A stretch of 64,000 bases of DNA from Bacteroidales bacterium (lineage in GTDB: Bacteria > Bacteroidota > Bacteroidia > Bacteroidales > UBA4417): assembly GCA_016707785.1 (NCBI GenBank), contig JADJGZ010000013.1, positions 1 to 64,000 on the forward strand, given 5' to 3'. Within the stretch, counting starts at the first letter, position 1. Each line of letters begins with the position of its first letter. A program made the position numbers and the translations under genes. The notes under the pieces were generated by a model. The model saw only the letters and a program-made list of their open reading frames with translations. It did not search any database and had not been told where the DNA came from. Below are positions 44,565 through 54,088 of this stretch, in pieces.

Positions 44565-46781
44565 CTAATTTCCTACCTCAGACATGAATTTTATCCTCAT
44601 CAAACGGATCTCTTCTTCAGAAAATTCATTTTCACCGAGTTCCTTTAATGCATCATGAACGGAATCCGTTTCTGCCTCTCCAAAGTAATCAAGGATCTCT
44701 TCCTGGTGATAAGGATCTATGGTCTCATCAATATAATAGTTCAGGTCGATCTTGGTGCCGGAAGCAACAATATGCTCAATTTCTGAAAGCAATTCATCAG
44801 CTGTCAGGTTCTTGGCTATTGCAATATCCTCTAAAGAGATCTTTCGGTCGATGTTCTGAATGATATAAACCTTTAACCCTGACTTATTTACCACCGATTT
44901 TACCACCATATCCATAGGGCGAATGATCTCATTCTCCTCTACATAATTGGCTATTAATTCAAGGAAGGGTTTGCCGTATTTCTGAGCTTTCCCGGCTCCA
45001 ACACCGGTAATCCTCTGCAATTCATCCTGGGTAATAGGATACTGAATGGCCATATCCTCCAACGAAGGATCCTGGAAAATCACAAAAGGAGGTAAATTCT
45101 CTTTACGGGCAATCTCTTTCCTCAAATCCTTTAATAAGGAAAATAAAGTCTTGTCAGTAGTACTCGTCCGGGCACCTCCTCCGGCTAATAATTCTTCATC
45201 CTCCGATTCTTCAGGATCAGTATCGCTCGCTACGAGAATGGAATAAGGCTTTTTCAGAAATTTCTGCCCTTCAGCGGTGATCTTTAGAATTCCGTAATTC
45301 TCGATATCCTTTGCAACCAGGCGCTCTATAAGCATCTGACGCAAAACGCCATCCCAGAATCGTTCACTGAATTCCATCCCTTTCCCGAACATCTCAAGCT
45401 CATTATGCTTATATGATTTGATGTTCGAAGTAATCTTGCCAATTAATATATTGACAATATGTTTGGCTTTAGATAACTGCTTGACTGCCAATATGGTCTC
45501 CAATGCAAGATCCACTTGCTCCCTTCCGTCAATTTTTGTCTTTGGATGCAGGCAATTATCACAATTTCCACAGTTTTCTTCAGGGTAGATTTCACCAAAA
45601 TAATGAAGCAGCTGTTTTCTCCTGCACATCGATGATTCAGCAAATGAAACCACTTCCATTAAAAGCTGATTCGCTATCTCCTGCTCAGCAACGCCTTTGT
45701 TCTTACTGAATTTCTCCAGTTTCTCAATATCTTCATAGGCATAGAAGGCCAGGCAAATACCTTCACCATCATCACGCCCCGAACGGCCGGTCTCCTGGTA
45801 ATAGCCTTCAAGGCTCTTGGGCATATCATAATGGATCACATACCTTACATCAGGTTTGTCAATACCCATCCCAAAGGCAATGGTGGCAACAATTACATCC
45901 GCTTCCTCCATCAGGAATTTATCCTGATTTGTTACCCGGATAGGTCCATCCAAACCGGCATGATAAGGTAATGCCTTAATGCCATTTACCTGCAGCGTTT
46001 CTGCCAGTTCTTCTACCTGCTTGCGGGATAAACAATAAATGATCCCTGACTTGCCTAAATGGGCTTTAATAAATTTAATAACCTCCTTATTAACATCATC
46101 CTGCTTGGTCCGTACCTCATAATAAAGGTTCGGCCTGTTGAAAGATGATTTGTAAAGAGCAGCATCCTGCATGCCAAGGTTTTTAAGGATATCCTGTTGA
46201 ACCTTTGGCGTGGCTGTCGCTGTTAATGCCATCACAGGCACTTTCTGCCCAATGGATTCAATGATGGGACGCAAGCGCCGGTATTCAGGACGGAAGTCAT
46301 GACCCCACTCCGAAATACAGTGTGCCTCATCAATGGCAAAAAAAGAAATATTGATATCCCTGAAAAAATTGACATTCTCTTCTTTAGTCAGGGATTCCGG
46401 TGCAACATACAGTAACTTGGTTGCACCTGTAGTTAGATCATTCTTAACATCTGCAATCTCATTCTTGCTGAGCGAAGAATTCAGGAAATGTGCAATGCCT
46501 TTCTTGGAATCAAATTGCCGGATAGCATCCACCTGGTTCTTCATCAGGGAAATCAAGGGAGATATGATAATTGCCGTACCCGGTAAAATCATGGCAGGAA
46601 GCTGATAACACATCGATTTACCTCCGCCTGTTGGCATGATAACAAATGTGTCATTACCCGATAATACATTGCGTATTATGAGCTCCTGGTTGTCCTTGAA
46701 ATTTTCGAATCCGAAAATTTTCTTAAGCAAGTCTTGAAGTGGATAATCCTTGTATTCCTCAGTTTTCTTCGTTCCGCGCAT
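44565..46781 (-). CDS. recQ: ATP-dependent DNA helicase RecQ
   Basis: 738 residues. Helicase motifs: Walker A MPTGGGKSMCYQ (49-60), DEAH (151-154) in FAIDEAHCISEWGHDFRPEYRRL, LTATATPKVQ, and motif VI YYQETGRSGRDD. The RQC region has the zinc cysteines (CRRKQLLHYFGE...ENCGNCDNC). An HRDC domain (LRKEIARKENLPPFVIFQDPSLEDMA) and a further helical C-terminal domain (about 640-738) make it longer than the 610-residue E. coli enzyme; this long form is common in Bacteroidota. It unwinds 3'-5' in recombination and fork repair. TATATTTG on the minus strand at 46865-46872 may be its -7 box. Confidence 0.96.
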   Translation of the reverse strand: MRGTKKTEEYKDYPLQDLLKKIFGFENFKDNQELIIRNVLSGNDTFVIMPTGGGKSMCYQLPAMILPGTAIIISPLISLMKNQVDAIRQFDSKKGIAHFLNSSLSKNEIADVKNDLTTGATKLLYVAPESLTKEENVNFFRDINISFFAIDEAHCISEWGHDFRPEYRRLRPIIESIGQKVPVMALTATATPKVQQDILKNLGMQDAALYKSSFNRPNLYYEVRTKQDDVNKEVIKFIKAHLGKSGIIYCLSRKQVEELAETLQVNGIKALPYHAGLDGPIRVTNQDKFLMEEADVIVATIAFGMGIDKPDVRYVIHYDMPKSLEGYYQETGRSGRDDGEGICLAFYAYEDIEKLEKFSKNKGVAEQEIANQLLMEVVSFAESSMCRRKQLLHYFGEIYPEENCGNCDNCLHPKTKIDGREQVDLALETILAVKQLSKAKHIVNILIGKITSNIKSYKHNELEMFGKGMEFSERFWDGVLRQMLIERLVAKDIENYGILKITAEGQKFLKKPYSILVASDTDPEESEDEELLAGGGARTSTTDKTLFSLLKDLRKEIARKENLPPFVIFQDPSLEDMAIQYPITQDELQRITGVGAGKAQKYGKPFLELIANYVEENEIIRPMDMVVKSVVNKSGLKVYIIQNIDRKISLEDIAIAKNLTADELLSEIEHIVASGTKIDLNYYIDETIDPYHQEEILDYFGEAETDSVHDALKELGENEFSEEEIRLMRIKFMSEVGN

Positions 46782-47374
46782 AATTCTGCTGTTTTCGCGA
46801 CCCTCACTCGAGGTATTTCTTCTGTTAAATTCGTTAGTTTTTTTACTAATGTGAAAGCCTATTGCAAATATAATTACAAAGGATTGATTTTAAAAATGGT
46901 TAAAACAACCCCATTACTTATTCATGCATTCATATTTCCATCTATTACAAAGTTTATGTCGGTTTCACGCTTTACACAAACCCAGAAATAAAGATAACCA
47001 TTAAATCCCGTATTTGGTAATCATTTTTTATTGATTGATAATTAATTCCGGTTTATGGTAAAAGTAAGCTATTCTTTACCGGTTTTTATAACAACCGATT
47101 TATTATGCTATACTTAACGTATCTGGGAACAAATTATTGACCGGGTAATGAAATCCTTTCAATACCATCGCCCTTTTTCTCCTCCTGTAAAAAAGCGTGC
47201 AAAAGTATTACGAAAATTCAAATAATCAACACTTTAAAAAAAAATCACAGAATGATACACTAACTATACCAAATCTAAATAGGAATACCTCTTGAGGAAT
47301 CCATAGCCTGAAGCAATTTCCTTCTGTTCTGCGCAGGTTATGATCGCTTGTGCTGAATTCCTTATCTTTGTTCT
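46782..47374. other. 593-bp divergent intergenic region between recQ and kdsD
   Basis: AT-rich, without a convincing ORF. Candidate -7 boxes are TATATTTG (minus, 46865-46872) towards recQ and TATCTTTG (plus, 47363-47370) towards kdsD. Neither has a clear TTG at 19-22 bp. The centre is empty of anything I recognise. Confidence 0.45.
47363..47370 (+). promoter_or_regulatory. Possible -7 box for kdsD
   Basis: TATCTTTG matches TAnnTTTG exactly. Transcription would begin near 47377, which overlaps the TTG proposed at 47375 and would leave a leader of about 20 nt before the second TTG at 47396. No good -33 element was found. Confidence 0.35.
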
Positions 47375-48361
47375 TTGGTAAAAATTTCAAGACAATTGAA
47401 AACAGCACAGGAAATTAAAGAAATCGCTATTCAGACGATCCTCGATGAAGCTTCAGCAATCTCGAAACTGAAAAACTCCATTAACGACGATTTTGTTCAA
47501 TGCGTGGAGTGGATTATTGAATCCAAAGGAAGAGTGGTCGTCACAGGAATTGGGAAAAGTGCGAACATCGGTCTGAAAATGGTTTCTACCTTCAATTCCA
47601 CTGGAACACCAGCGAGTTTCATGCATGCTGCCGACGCAGTTCATGGCGATTTAGGCATGATACGCCAGGATGACATCATTCTTTGCCTGTCGAAAAGCGG
47701 AAATACCCCGGAAATAAAAGTATTGCTTCCTCTTCTTCGACTTATGGGGAATAAACTGGTTGCAGTTGTCGGGAATACTGATTCTTATCTCGCCAAACAG
47801 GCCGATCTTGTGCTTGATACAACGGTGCAGAGGGAAGCCTGCCCCAATAACCTGGCTCCCACTTCCAGCACTACCGCTCAAATGGTGATGGGTGACGCTC
47901 TTGCTGTGGCACTGCTTGAATGCAGGGGCTTTACTTCAGGAGACTTTGCAAGGTACCATCCCGGCGGGGCCCTGGGGAAAAGATTGTATCTAAGGGTGTC
48001 CGATCTCTATATACATAATGAGAAACCTACGGTTCACCCCAATGACGATATCAAAAAAGTCCTTCTTGAAATCTCTTCCAAACGACTCGGCGTAGCTGCC
48101 GTCATGGATAAAGATGCTCTACTCGGCATTATCACGGATGGTGACCTTCGGAGAATGCTTCAGAACCATGCTTCCATCGAAGGCCTCATTGCCTCCTCCA
48201 TTATGACTCTTAACCCACGCACTATTGAGGCAGATTCATTGGTTTCTGATGCTCTCGACATCATGAGGTCAAACAACATTACTCAATTACTTGTTATTCA
48301 AAAGAAGAGGTATGTTGGCGTTATCCACCTTCACGATATCCTCAGGGAAGGAATAATCTAA
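47375..48361 (+). CDS. kdsD: Arabinose-5-phosphate isomerase (KdsD/KpsF family)
   Basis: Up to 328 residues. It interconverts ribulose 5-phosphate and arabinose 5-phosphate, the first step to KDO for lipopolysaccharide. An N-terminal SIS domain (VVVTGIGKSANIG, SFMHAADAVHGDLGM, ILCLSKSGNTPEI, APTSSTTAQMVMGDALAVAL, FARYHPGGALGK) is followed by two CBS domains (about 205-325; VAAVMDKDALLGIITDGDLRRML and LLVIQKKRYVGVIHLHDIL). No ATG is available. The candidate starts are TTG at 47375 and TTG at 47396; the second fits the possible promoter better. It heads a run with the CMD and DUF5686 genes (17- and 46-bp gaps). Confidence 0.94.
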   Translation: MVKISRQLKTAQEIKEIAIQTILDEASAISKLKNSINDDFVQCVEWIIESKGRVVVTGIGKSANIGLKMVSTFNSTGTPASFMHAADAVHGDLGMIRQDDIILCLSKSGNTPEIKVLLPLLRLMGNKLVAVVGNTDSYLAKQADLVLDTTVQREACPNNLAPTSSTTAQMVMGDALAVALLECRGFTSGDFARYHPGGALGKRLYLRVSDLYIHNEKPTVHPNDDIKKVLLEISSKRLGVAAVMDKDALLGIITDGDLRRMLQNHASIEGLIASSIMTLNPRTIEADSLVSDALDIMRSNNITQLLVIQKKRYVGVIHLHDILREGII

Positions 48362-48378
48362 CCTTATACTTTTTAACT

Positions 48379-48723
48379 ATGGGCCAGAAACTGAAAGAAT
48401 TTAATGAATATCGGGCTAGGATGAATGAAAGAATCCTGGATGTAGATAGTAAAGTCATCCGCCGGATTTTTAATGTAGATACAAATGCCTATACTGAAGG
48501 AGCCCTGCCAGTTAAAACAAAAGAACTGCTGGGCTTGGTCTCATCACTGGTGCTCCGATGTGACGATTGTGTCAGGTATCACCTGATTAAATGCTATGAA
48601 AACAATGTCTCGGAAGAAGAACTTTTCGAAACTTTAGGCATCGCAACCCTGGTAGGCGGCACTATCGTCGTGCCACACATGAGAAGAGCCGTCGAATTCT
48701 GGGACGATCTGAAAGAACAATAA
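48379..48723 (+). CDS. Carboxymuconolactone decarboxylase-family (AhpD-like) protein
   Basis: 114 residues, all-helical. The redox motif C-x-x-C-x-x-x-H (Cys61-Asp-Asp-Cys64, His68) lies in LVLRCDDCVRYHLIKC, the AhpD-type active site, so a peroxidase or disulfide-exchange role is likelier than lactone decarboxylation. The second half carries the family's GGTIVVPHMRRAV. Probably cytosolic and co-transcribed with kdsD. Its place beside a lipopolysaccharide gene does not suggest a specific substrate. Confidence 0.9.
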   Translation: MGQKLKEFNEYRARMNERILDVDSKVIRRIFNVDTNAYTEGALPVKTKELLGLVSSLVLRCDDCVRYHLIKCYENNVSEEELFETLGIATLVGGTIVVPHMRRAVEFWDDLKEQ

Positions 48724-48769
48724 AATTATAGTTTCAGGCTTTGGCATAAGCTTTGATTAAGACCGCCGC

Positions 48770-51271
48770 ATGATCAATAAATATACCCATCGATTGACAT
48801 TTTTATTCATTTCAGGCATTTCTATGATCTGCCTGCTCTTGAATATGTCAGTTTATGCACAGGAGATCACAAAAGTGATGGGTGTAGTGAAAGATGCCAG
48901 AACAGGAGAACCTTTGCCTTTCGTAAATGTCTATTTCAAAGGAACCAATGCAGGCGCTACTTCTGATTTCTCCGGGCATTATTCCCTTGAATCACGGAAA
49001 GCAATCGATACCATCATCGCTTCCTATGTCGGATATATGACAGAAAGAAAAGCCATTCAACCTAACCATTTCCAGGTGGTTGATTTTGCTCTTCAATTGG
49101 AAAATATCGAGCTTTCAGAAGTGGTTATTCGCCCGGGAGAAAACCCGGCTGAAGTCCTTCTGAAAAAAATTATCGATCATAAAGACCTGAACGATCCCGA
49201 TAAAAAGGAGACTTACCATTGCGAGGTTTACACAAAAATGCAGTTCGACGCCAATAATATCTCTGAAAAGCTAAAAAACAGGAGAGTGCTGGAACCTTTC
49301 AAATTTGTATTTGAGCATATGGATACCAGTACAGTTAACGGCAAGGCCTACCTTCCTGTCATGCTGAGCGAGTCCTTTTCAGATATATACTACCGGAAAT
49401 CTCCAAGAGCCAGGAAAGAATTTATTTCAGCTACCCAGATCTCAGGTATCGAAAATGCCAGCATAGCCCAGTTTGCCGGAAATCTTGCCCAGAACATCAA
49501 TATCTATGATAACTACATCGACCTTTTTCAGAAGAATTTCCCCAGCCCTGTTTCTTCCCTGGGCCTCCTATATTATAAGTATTACCTGATCGATTCAACT
49601 AACCTCGACGGAAAATGGTGCTATAACATAATGTTCAAGCCCCGTCGGAAACAGGAATATGCCTTTACCGGGAATTTCTGGGTGAACGATACTTCCTTCG
49701 CCATTAAAAAGGTGGAGATGAGAATGGTGGAGGATGCAAATATGAATTTCATCAACGATATGCTGATCTCCCAGGAATTTGACGTCATGGAAAATGAGCA
49801 TTGGATGCTTACCCGGGATCATATCGTAGCAGATTTCAATATTGTAGAAGATGCTAAAGTGACGATGGGGTTCTACGGTACCCGGACTGCCATCTTCAGC
49901 AAGTATAGCTTCCAGCCTGTTAAGGATGAGAAAATCTTCTCTACCCCCAATAATATTATCGTGATGGATAATGCCATCAGAAGGGAGAAGGAATTCTGGA
50001 ATCATTCACGCCCTGAAGAACTTACTTATAGAGAAGCTTCCGTTTACCGCCTGGCTGATACATTGAAAAAAATGCCGATTTTTAATACCTATTACGATAT
50101 CATTGAAACTGTTTTCACCGGGTATTATATTCACGGCAACTTTGAATGGGGCCCTTATGCTTCACTCTATAGTTTTAACTCCATCGAAGGAAACCGCTTC
50201 AGGGTTGGAGGCCGTACAAGTAACGATTTCAGTACCAGGGTGATGTTTGATGGTTATGCTGCAATAGGTACCCGTGATAAGGAACTGAAATATAAAGCCG
50301 GCCTGATTTATATGATCGGAAAGACCCCTGACCGGGTATTTACTTCTTCCTATAAACATGACCTGGAACAATTAGGAGTAGGAGATGATGCCTTTCGTGA
50401 AGATTTCTTCTTTAACTCTCTCTTCCGAAGAAATCCCCAGGATAAACTATCCATGGTGGACGAAATTAAATGGGCCTATAAGCATGAATGGTTTACAGGC
50501 TTCTCAAACACACTGGGAATGAGTAACAGGAGAATCTATTCCCTGAATAAGGAAGGGATAAGATTATATGACTCCGAATTGGATAAATACCTCTCAAGGA
50601 ACCAGATTACGACAACTGAAGTCACTCTAGACCTGCATTATGGGTATAGGGAAAAGGTCCTGACCGGAGAATTTGAAAGGGTAGTGGTGAGTTCACCCTA
50701 TCCGGTACTGGACTTCCAATACACCTATGGCATACCAAACCTTGTCAATAGCGACTTTGAATACCACAAGGCAAAAATCAGGGTTTCTCAATGGTTCAAT
50801 TCAATGAGTGCCGGCTGGTCTAAATACTATGTGGAAGCAGGTAAAAGCTGGGGAAGAATGCCTTTCCCACTCATGAAAATCCATAGCGGTAACGAAACAT
50901 TCTGGTATGATGAATCTGCTTTTAACCTGATGAATTATTATGAATTTGTCAGCGATGAATATGTAAATTTCCTTTTTACCCACCATTTCGAAGGTTTCTT
51001 CCTCAACAGAATTCCAGCAATCCGAAAACTTAAATGGCGGGAAGTTGCTCAGGTCAGGGGCGTAGTTGGTCACACAAGCCTGCAAAACCTTCAATATAAC
51101 TTTTTTCCGGAAGGTACCTATTCATTAGGGAAACCTTATTTTGAAGCAGGGATCGGGATTGAAAATATCTTCCGGTTTATCAGGGTCGACGGTATCTGGC
51201 GCCTTTCCTACAACGACCATCCTAACGCCAATCGATTTGGAGTGATGGTTTCCATGAATTTCAATTTCTGA
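48770..51271 (+). CDS. DUF5686 outer-membrane protein with carboxypeptidase-like regulatory domain
   Basis: 833 residues. Signal peptide about 1-30 (ending VYAQ). Residues about 33-115 form a CarboxypepD-regulatory-like beta-sandwich (KVMGVVKDARTGEPLPFVNVYFKGTN), as at the N-terminus of many Bacteroidota outer-membrane proteins. The rest matches DUF5686: EVLLKKIIDHKDLND, YYKYYLIDSTNLDGKWCYNI, then long barrel-like strands ending RFGVMVSMNFNF, with a terminal Phe typical of outer-membrane barrels. No plug/TonB-box is apparent, so it is not a standard SusC. Function is unknown; a surface or outer-membrane assembly role is an inference. It is last in the kdsD run. Confidence 0.85.
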   Translation: MINKYTHRLTFLFISGISMICLLLNMSVYAQEITKVMGVVKDARTGEPLPFVNVYFKGTNAGATSDFSGHYSLESRKAIDTIIASYVGYMTERKAIQPNHFQVVDFALQLENIELSEVVIRPGENPAEVLLKKIIDHKDLNDPDKKETYHCEVYTKMQFDANNISEKLKNRRVLEPFKFVFEHMDTSTVNGKAYLPVMLSESFSDIYYRKSPRARKEFISATQISGIENASIAQFAGNLAQNINIYDNYIDLFQKNFPSPVSSLGLLYYKYYLIDSTNLDGKWCYNIMFKPRRKQEYAFTGNFWVNDTSFAIKKVEMRMVEDANMNFINDMLISQEFDVMENEHWMLTRDHIVADFNIVEDAKVTMGFYGTRTAIFSKYSFQPVKDEKIFSTPNNIIVMDNAIRREKEFWNHSRPEELTYREASVYRLADTLKKMPIFNTYYDIIETVFTGYYIHGNFEWGPYASLYSFNSIEGNRFRVGGRTSNDFSTRVMFDGYAAIGTRDKELKYKAGLIYMIGKTPDRVFTSSYKHDLEQLGVGDDAFREDFFFNSLFRRNPQDKLSMVDEIKWAYKHEWFTGFSNTLGMSNRRIYSLNKEGIRLYDSELDKYLSRNQITTTEVTLDLHYGYREKVLTGEFERVVVSSPYPVLDFQYTYGIPNLVNSDFEYHKAKIRVSQWFNSMSAGWSKYYVEAGKSWGRMPFPLMKIHSGNETFWYDESAFNLMNYYEFVSDEYVNFLFTHHFEGFFLNRIPAIRKLKWREVAQVRGVVGHTSLQNLQYNFFPEGTYSLGKPYFEAGIGIENIFRFIRVDGIWRLSYNDHPNANRFGVMVSMNFNF

Positions 51272-51277
51272 AAGCCC

Positions 51278-51799
51278 TTACTTCGTAGTTTTACTTCCGA
51301 TTTGCAGACCTAATTTTTCGTATTCAGGGTCGTTCGGTTCCCAAAGTTCTATTTTATTGCCTTCCAGGTCCATAATATGGACGAACTTGCCATAATCATA
51401 GGTTTCAATCGTGTCGGTAATGGTTACCCCTTCCTTCGTAAGCGCTGCCACCAGTGCTTCCAGGTCATCTACACGGTAGTTAATCATAAAATCCTTGGTT
51501 GAAGGCTCAAAATATGTTGTTTTCTCATTAAAAGGGCTCCATTGTGTAAATCCTTTTTTGGTGCTGTCAGCTCCCTGCCACCATTCAAATACACTCCCAT
51601 ATGGATTCGTGTTCAACCCCAGGTGCTCCTGGTACCACTCACGCACTGCTTTGGGGTTCTTGCACTTAAAAAAGATACCTCCAATACCTGTCACTCTTTT
51701 CATCGGAGGGTTGTCATTGGTAGTCATCATCGATTTTAAAGCGAAACCCAGGGAAAAAGTTGTCGCAAGCACCAGCGTCATTAATATCGTTTTTTTCAT
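51278..51799 (-). CDS. Secreted VOC (glyoxalase/bleomycin-resistance) family protein
   Basis: 173 residues from the ATG at 51799, which gives a good signal or anchor (MKKTILMTLVLATTFSLGFALKS); an upstream ATG at 51838 adds 13 non-conserved residues. One VOC module is visible: GIGGIFFKCKNPKAVREWYQEHLGL at the start and GKFVHIMDLEGNKIELWEPN at the end, with the metal-ligand-like Glu in IELWE. VOC proteins catalyse varied metal-dependent reactions on small molecules; nothing here fixes the substrate. Exported members are less usual. It is convergent with DUF5686, with a 6-bp gap. Confidence 0.88.
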   Translation of the reverse strand: MKKTILMTLVLATTFSLGFALKSMMTTNDNPPMKRVTGIGGIFFKCKNPKAVREWYQEHLGLNTNPYGSVFEWWQGADSTKKGFTQWSPFNEKTTYFEPSTKDFMINYRVDDLEALVAALTKEGVTITDTIETYDYGKFVHIMDLEGNKIELWEPNDPEYEKLGLQIGSKTTK

Positions 51800-51945
51800 G
51801 ATGGTTAGATTAGTAAATGATCTTCCTTTGACCAGCAAAGGGTGTTTTACGCGTATTCCTGGCAGTTTTACCAGATGAGATTCAGATATGGATTGAGGAG
51901 TAATTTTGAGTCAAATGACTGATCACAAACCTATTCTGCATCGGT

Positions 51946-52494
51946 TTACTTCATCATGGCCCACTCCAGGACTTCCATATTGCCGTTATCAGCATTCCTC
52001 TTCATTTTTACCCATCCAAAACGGGATTCTTTGCGAATCCCAAGGTAATGTTCAGTGAATCCGAGGAAATTTCCGGTTAGAGTATAATGATTAAAACCGC
52101 TTAATTCCAATCCGTGCAGGATCCGATTCTCCTTGCTCGTATCTGACCAATTACTGGCATTACTGATTTCATTTCCGTATTCCAATGTATCAGGATACAC
52201 GTTTACACTGGAAAGTATTACCTGCAACTCGTTCCTGCCTGCAATACGGGTTTCTGCTGCGAACCCGGTCTCGGCAGGTACAAGGGTTTGAAAAATTAGC
52301 AGATCATAGCTGAGATCACCTTCTAAGTCAATAGAATCAGGATGGCCGTAAGCGATTTGCATGGGTGGGTTTAATGTATGGATGTTCACATTTTCATTAG
52401 TTACCCCTACCAGCAGCGATTGTTCATTTTCATTATCACCACAAGCTGCACAGAACAATAATGCAACGATCATTGGCATAATAAGTTTTTTCAT
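51946..52494 (-). CDS. Lipoprotein of unknown function
   Basis: 182 residues. Lipobox LLFCAAC (Cys about 19) after a typical signal. The mature protein is beta-rich with a Ser/Asn-rich centre (AGRNELQVILSSVNVYP) and ends FGWVKMKRNADNGNMEVLEWAMMK. The pattern YLGIRKESRFGWVKM is frequently seen at the end of Bacteroidota surface lipoproteins, but no family is named. It stands between the VOC gene and the truncated T9SS-tail gene on the same strand. Confidence 0.6.
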   Translation of the reverse strand: MKKLIMPMIVALLFCAACGDNENEQSLLVGVTNENVNIHTLNPPMQIAYGHPDSIDLEGDLSYDLLIFQTLVPAETGFAAETRIAGRNELQVILSSVNVYPDTLEYGNEISNASNWSDTSKENRILHGLELSGFNHYTLTGNFLGFTEHYLGIRKESRFGWVKMKRNADNGNMEVLEWAMMK

Positions 52495-52615
52495 AGCAGA
52501 AATTATTTGGTTAAATGTTGTTGAATAAATATATAAAGTGTGCTCTAATCACACATCATTACATTCTGTGGAAACAAAGATAAGGTAGCTGCTTCTGGAA
52601 TGATGCCTGTTCTGT

Positions 52616-52823
52616 TTAATCAATGACTAATTTCCTGGTTATTCTGTTATTATCCAAAGTGATTTCAAGGAAATAGAATCCACTTTCAAGGTGGCTAATA
52701 TTCAGGCATTTGAATGAAGGTCCCGTAATTTTGATCTCCTTTCCGGACATTTTAAGTACCCTGAAATGTATTGTGTTATCTTTTTCATGGGATGATAGGT
52801 GTATTCTGATACGATTGCGGTTC
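52616..52823 (-). pseudogene. Decapitated C-terminal T9SS type A sorting domain
   Basis: On the minus strand this reads RNRIRIHLSSHEKDNTIHFR, then VLKMSGKEIKI, ISHLESGFYFLEITLDN and TRKLVID followed by TAA (52616-52618). This is a normal type A sorting tail of about 70 residues, but it has no start, no signal peptide and no cargo domain. Reading upstream, the frame meets a TAA at 52826-52828, exactly inside the palindromic element. It is therefore the remaining end of a larger secreted protein cut off at that element. Confidence 0.7.
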
Positions 52824-52910
52824 AGTTAACGTTCCCTGCCTGGGCGCCGGGCTTTGTGTGGCAGGCCACTGCATGTGGACAAGCCCTGGCAGCTTAAGTC
52901 CATGTTAGGG
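52824..52910. other. attC-like imperfect palindrome (possible gene-cassette recombination site)
   Basis: An 87-bp GC-rich segment in AT-rich surroundings. Ends are inverted (AGTTAAC at 52824-52830; GTTAGGG at 52904-52910), inner arms pair imperfectly (GCCGGGCTTTG with CAAGCCCTGGC), and a small central palindrome is present (GTGGCAGGCCAC at 52858-52869). This matches the general layout of integron attC sites (RYYYAAC ... GTTRRRY, 57-141 bp), although the outer boxes deviate by one or two bases. It begins 27 bp after the Fic stop. No integrase is in the window. Confidence 0.4.
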
Positions 52911-52936
52911 GACAAGTAGATTATTTTTCTTTGATG

Positions 52937-53988
52937 TTATAAATAGTCCTCTATTTTCCCAATTGACTCAATAAGTTTTTCAGTTTTCAAGTATAGTAAA
53001 TCTTTTTTAAGTGTATGGATAGTAACATTTGGCATTGCTTCAACTAAGTCATTTAGTTTGATTGGTTGGTTTTTCTCAATAAAGTCTTTTATTTTTTTTG
53101 CCTTTCATTAAGGTATCCACCTTTAGATTTAAACACGTCATATTTTTGTTCAAGTCTTTGAATCAATGTTTGTAATGAATCCAAGAAGTACAAAACCCAA
53201 GAATTTATTCTCTCAGAATCTGAATATCTATCTTTTTGTCCATCCATTAGGGCTTCATAATAAGATTTTTTCTTTTGCTCTATCAAATTCTCAAATGAAA
53301 CATATTGAATGAATTGATAATCATTTTTAAGCAGAAGAAGATTTGTCAACAATCGGGATAGCCTGCCATTTCCATCTTGAAAAGGATGAATAGAAAGGAA
53401 TTCATATATAAAAACCGCAATAATAACCAGTGGATGCATTTCTCTGATTGCTAATTGCTGATTTGTCCAGGCAATTAGTTCATTTATCTCCTTTTCAACT
53501 AGATGTGGTTCAGTTGTATTGAATATTATTTTCTGTGTACCATCAGGATAATTTGCAACTACTTTATTAGAAAGGTTTTTATATTTACCTCTATGTCTAT
53601 CGTCTTTGATACTGTACTTTAATAGTCTATGATGTAAAAACAAGATATCGTTGGTTGATATTTTTATTTGAGGATAACTTTCATAGATAAGCTCTAGAAC
53701 ATCATAATACCCGACTACTTCTTGCTGATCTCTGGTCTTTAATTTTGTAATCTCCATATTATTGAGAAGCTCTTTAATCTCCTCATTTGTCATCTGAGCA
53801 CCTTCAATTCTCGTTGATGATCCTATTGATTCAATTGTTGCTATTTTTCTGAGTTCTTTCAGATAAACATTTTCTCTTTGTTCAACAATATTCCATTTGC
53901 CTTTAAATGAATCAATAAAGCCAATTAGTTTGATAATCTGTTGATTGTATTTAAAATCGAAGTTTAATTTATTTTGGAAGTTATCCAT
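52937..53988 (-). CDS. Fic-family protein with C-terminal winged helix (frameshifted)
   Basis: N-terminal helices carry an inhibitory motif of the [S/T]xxxE[G/N] type (SSTRIEG), and the Fic core HPFQDGNGRLSR gives the catalytic His and the nucleotide-binding loop. Active Fic proteins transfer AMP from ATP onto target hydroxyls. The frame ends at 53089 after NERQKK in an A8 run (53092-53099). One more A continues as IKDFIEKNQPIKLNDLVEAM, then VTIHTLKKDLLYLKTEKLI, to TAA at 52937-52939, a winged-helix DNA-binding tail seen in this Fic type. Minus-strand TATCTTTG at 54012-54019 may be its -7 box. The gene is more AT-rich than its neighbours and abuts the attC-like element, suggesting acquisition as a cassette. 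Confidence 0.85.
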
Positions 53989-54088
53989 AAGTTATCTATT
54001 AATTATCCATTCAAAGATAATCCAATCTTATCAAATATCCATATCTTATCCATAAATTATCTATTAACAGGGGTGTTATCGTATTTGC

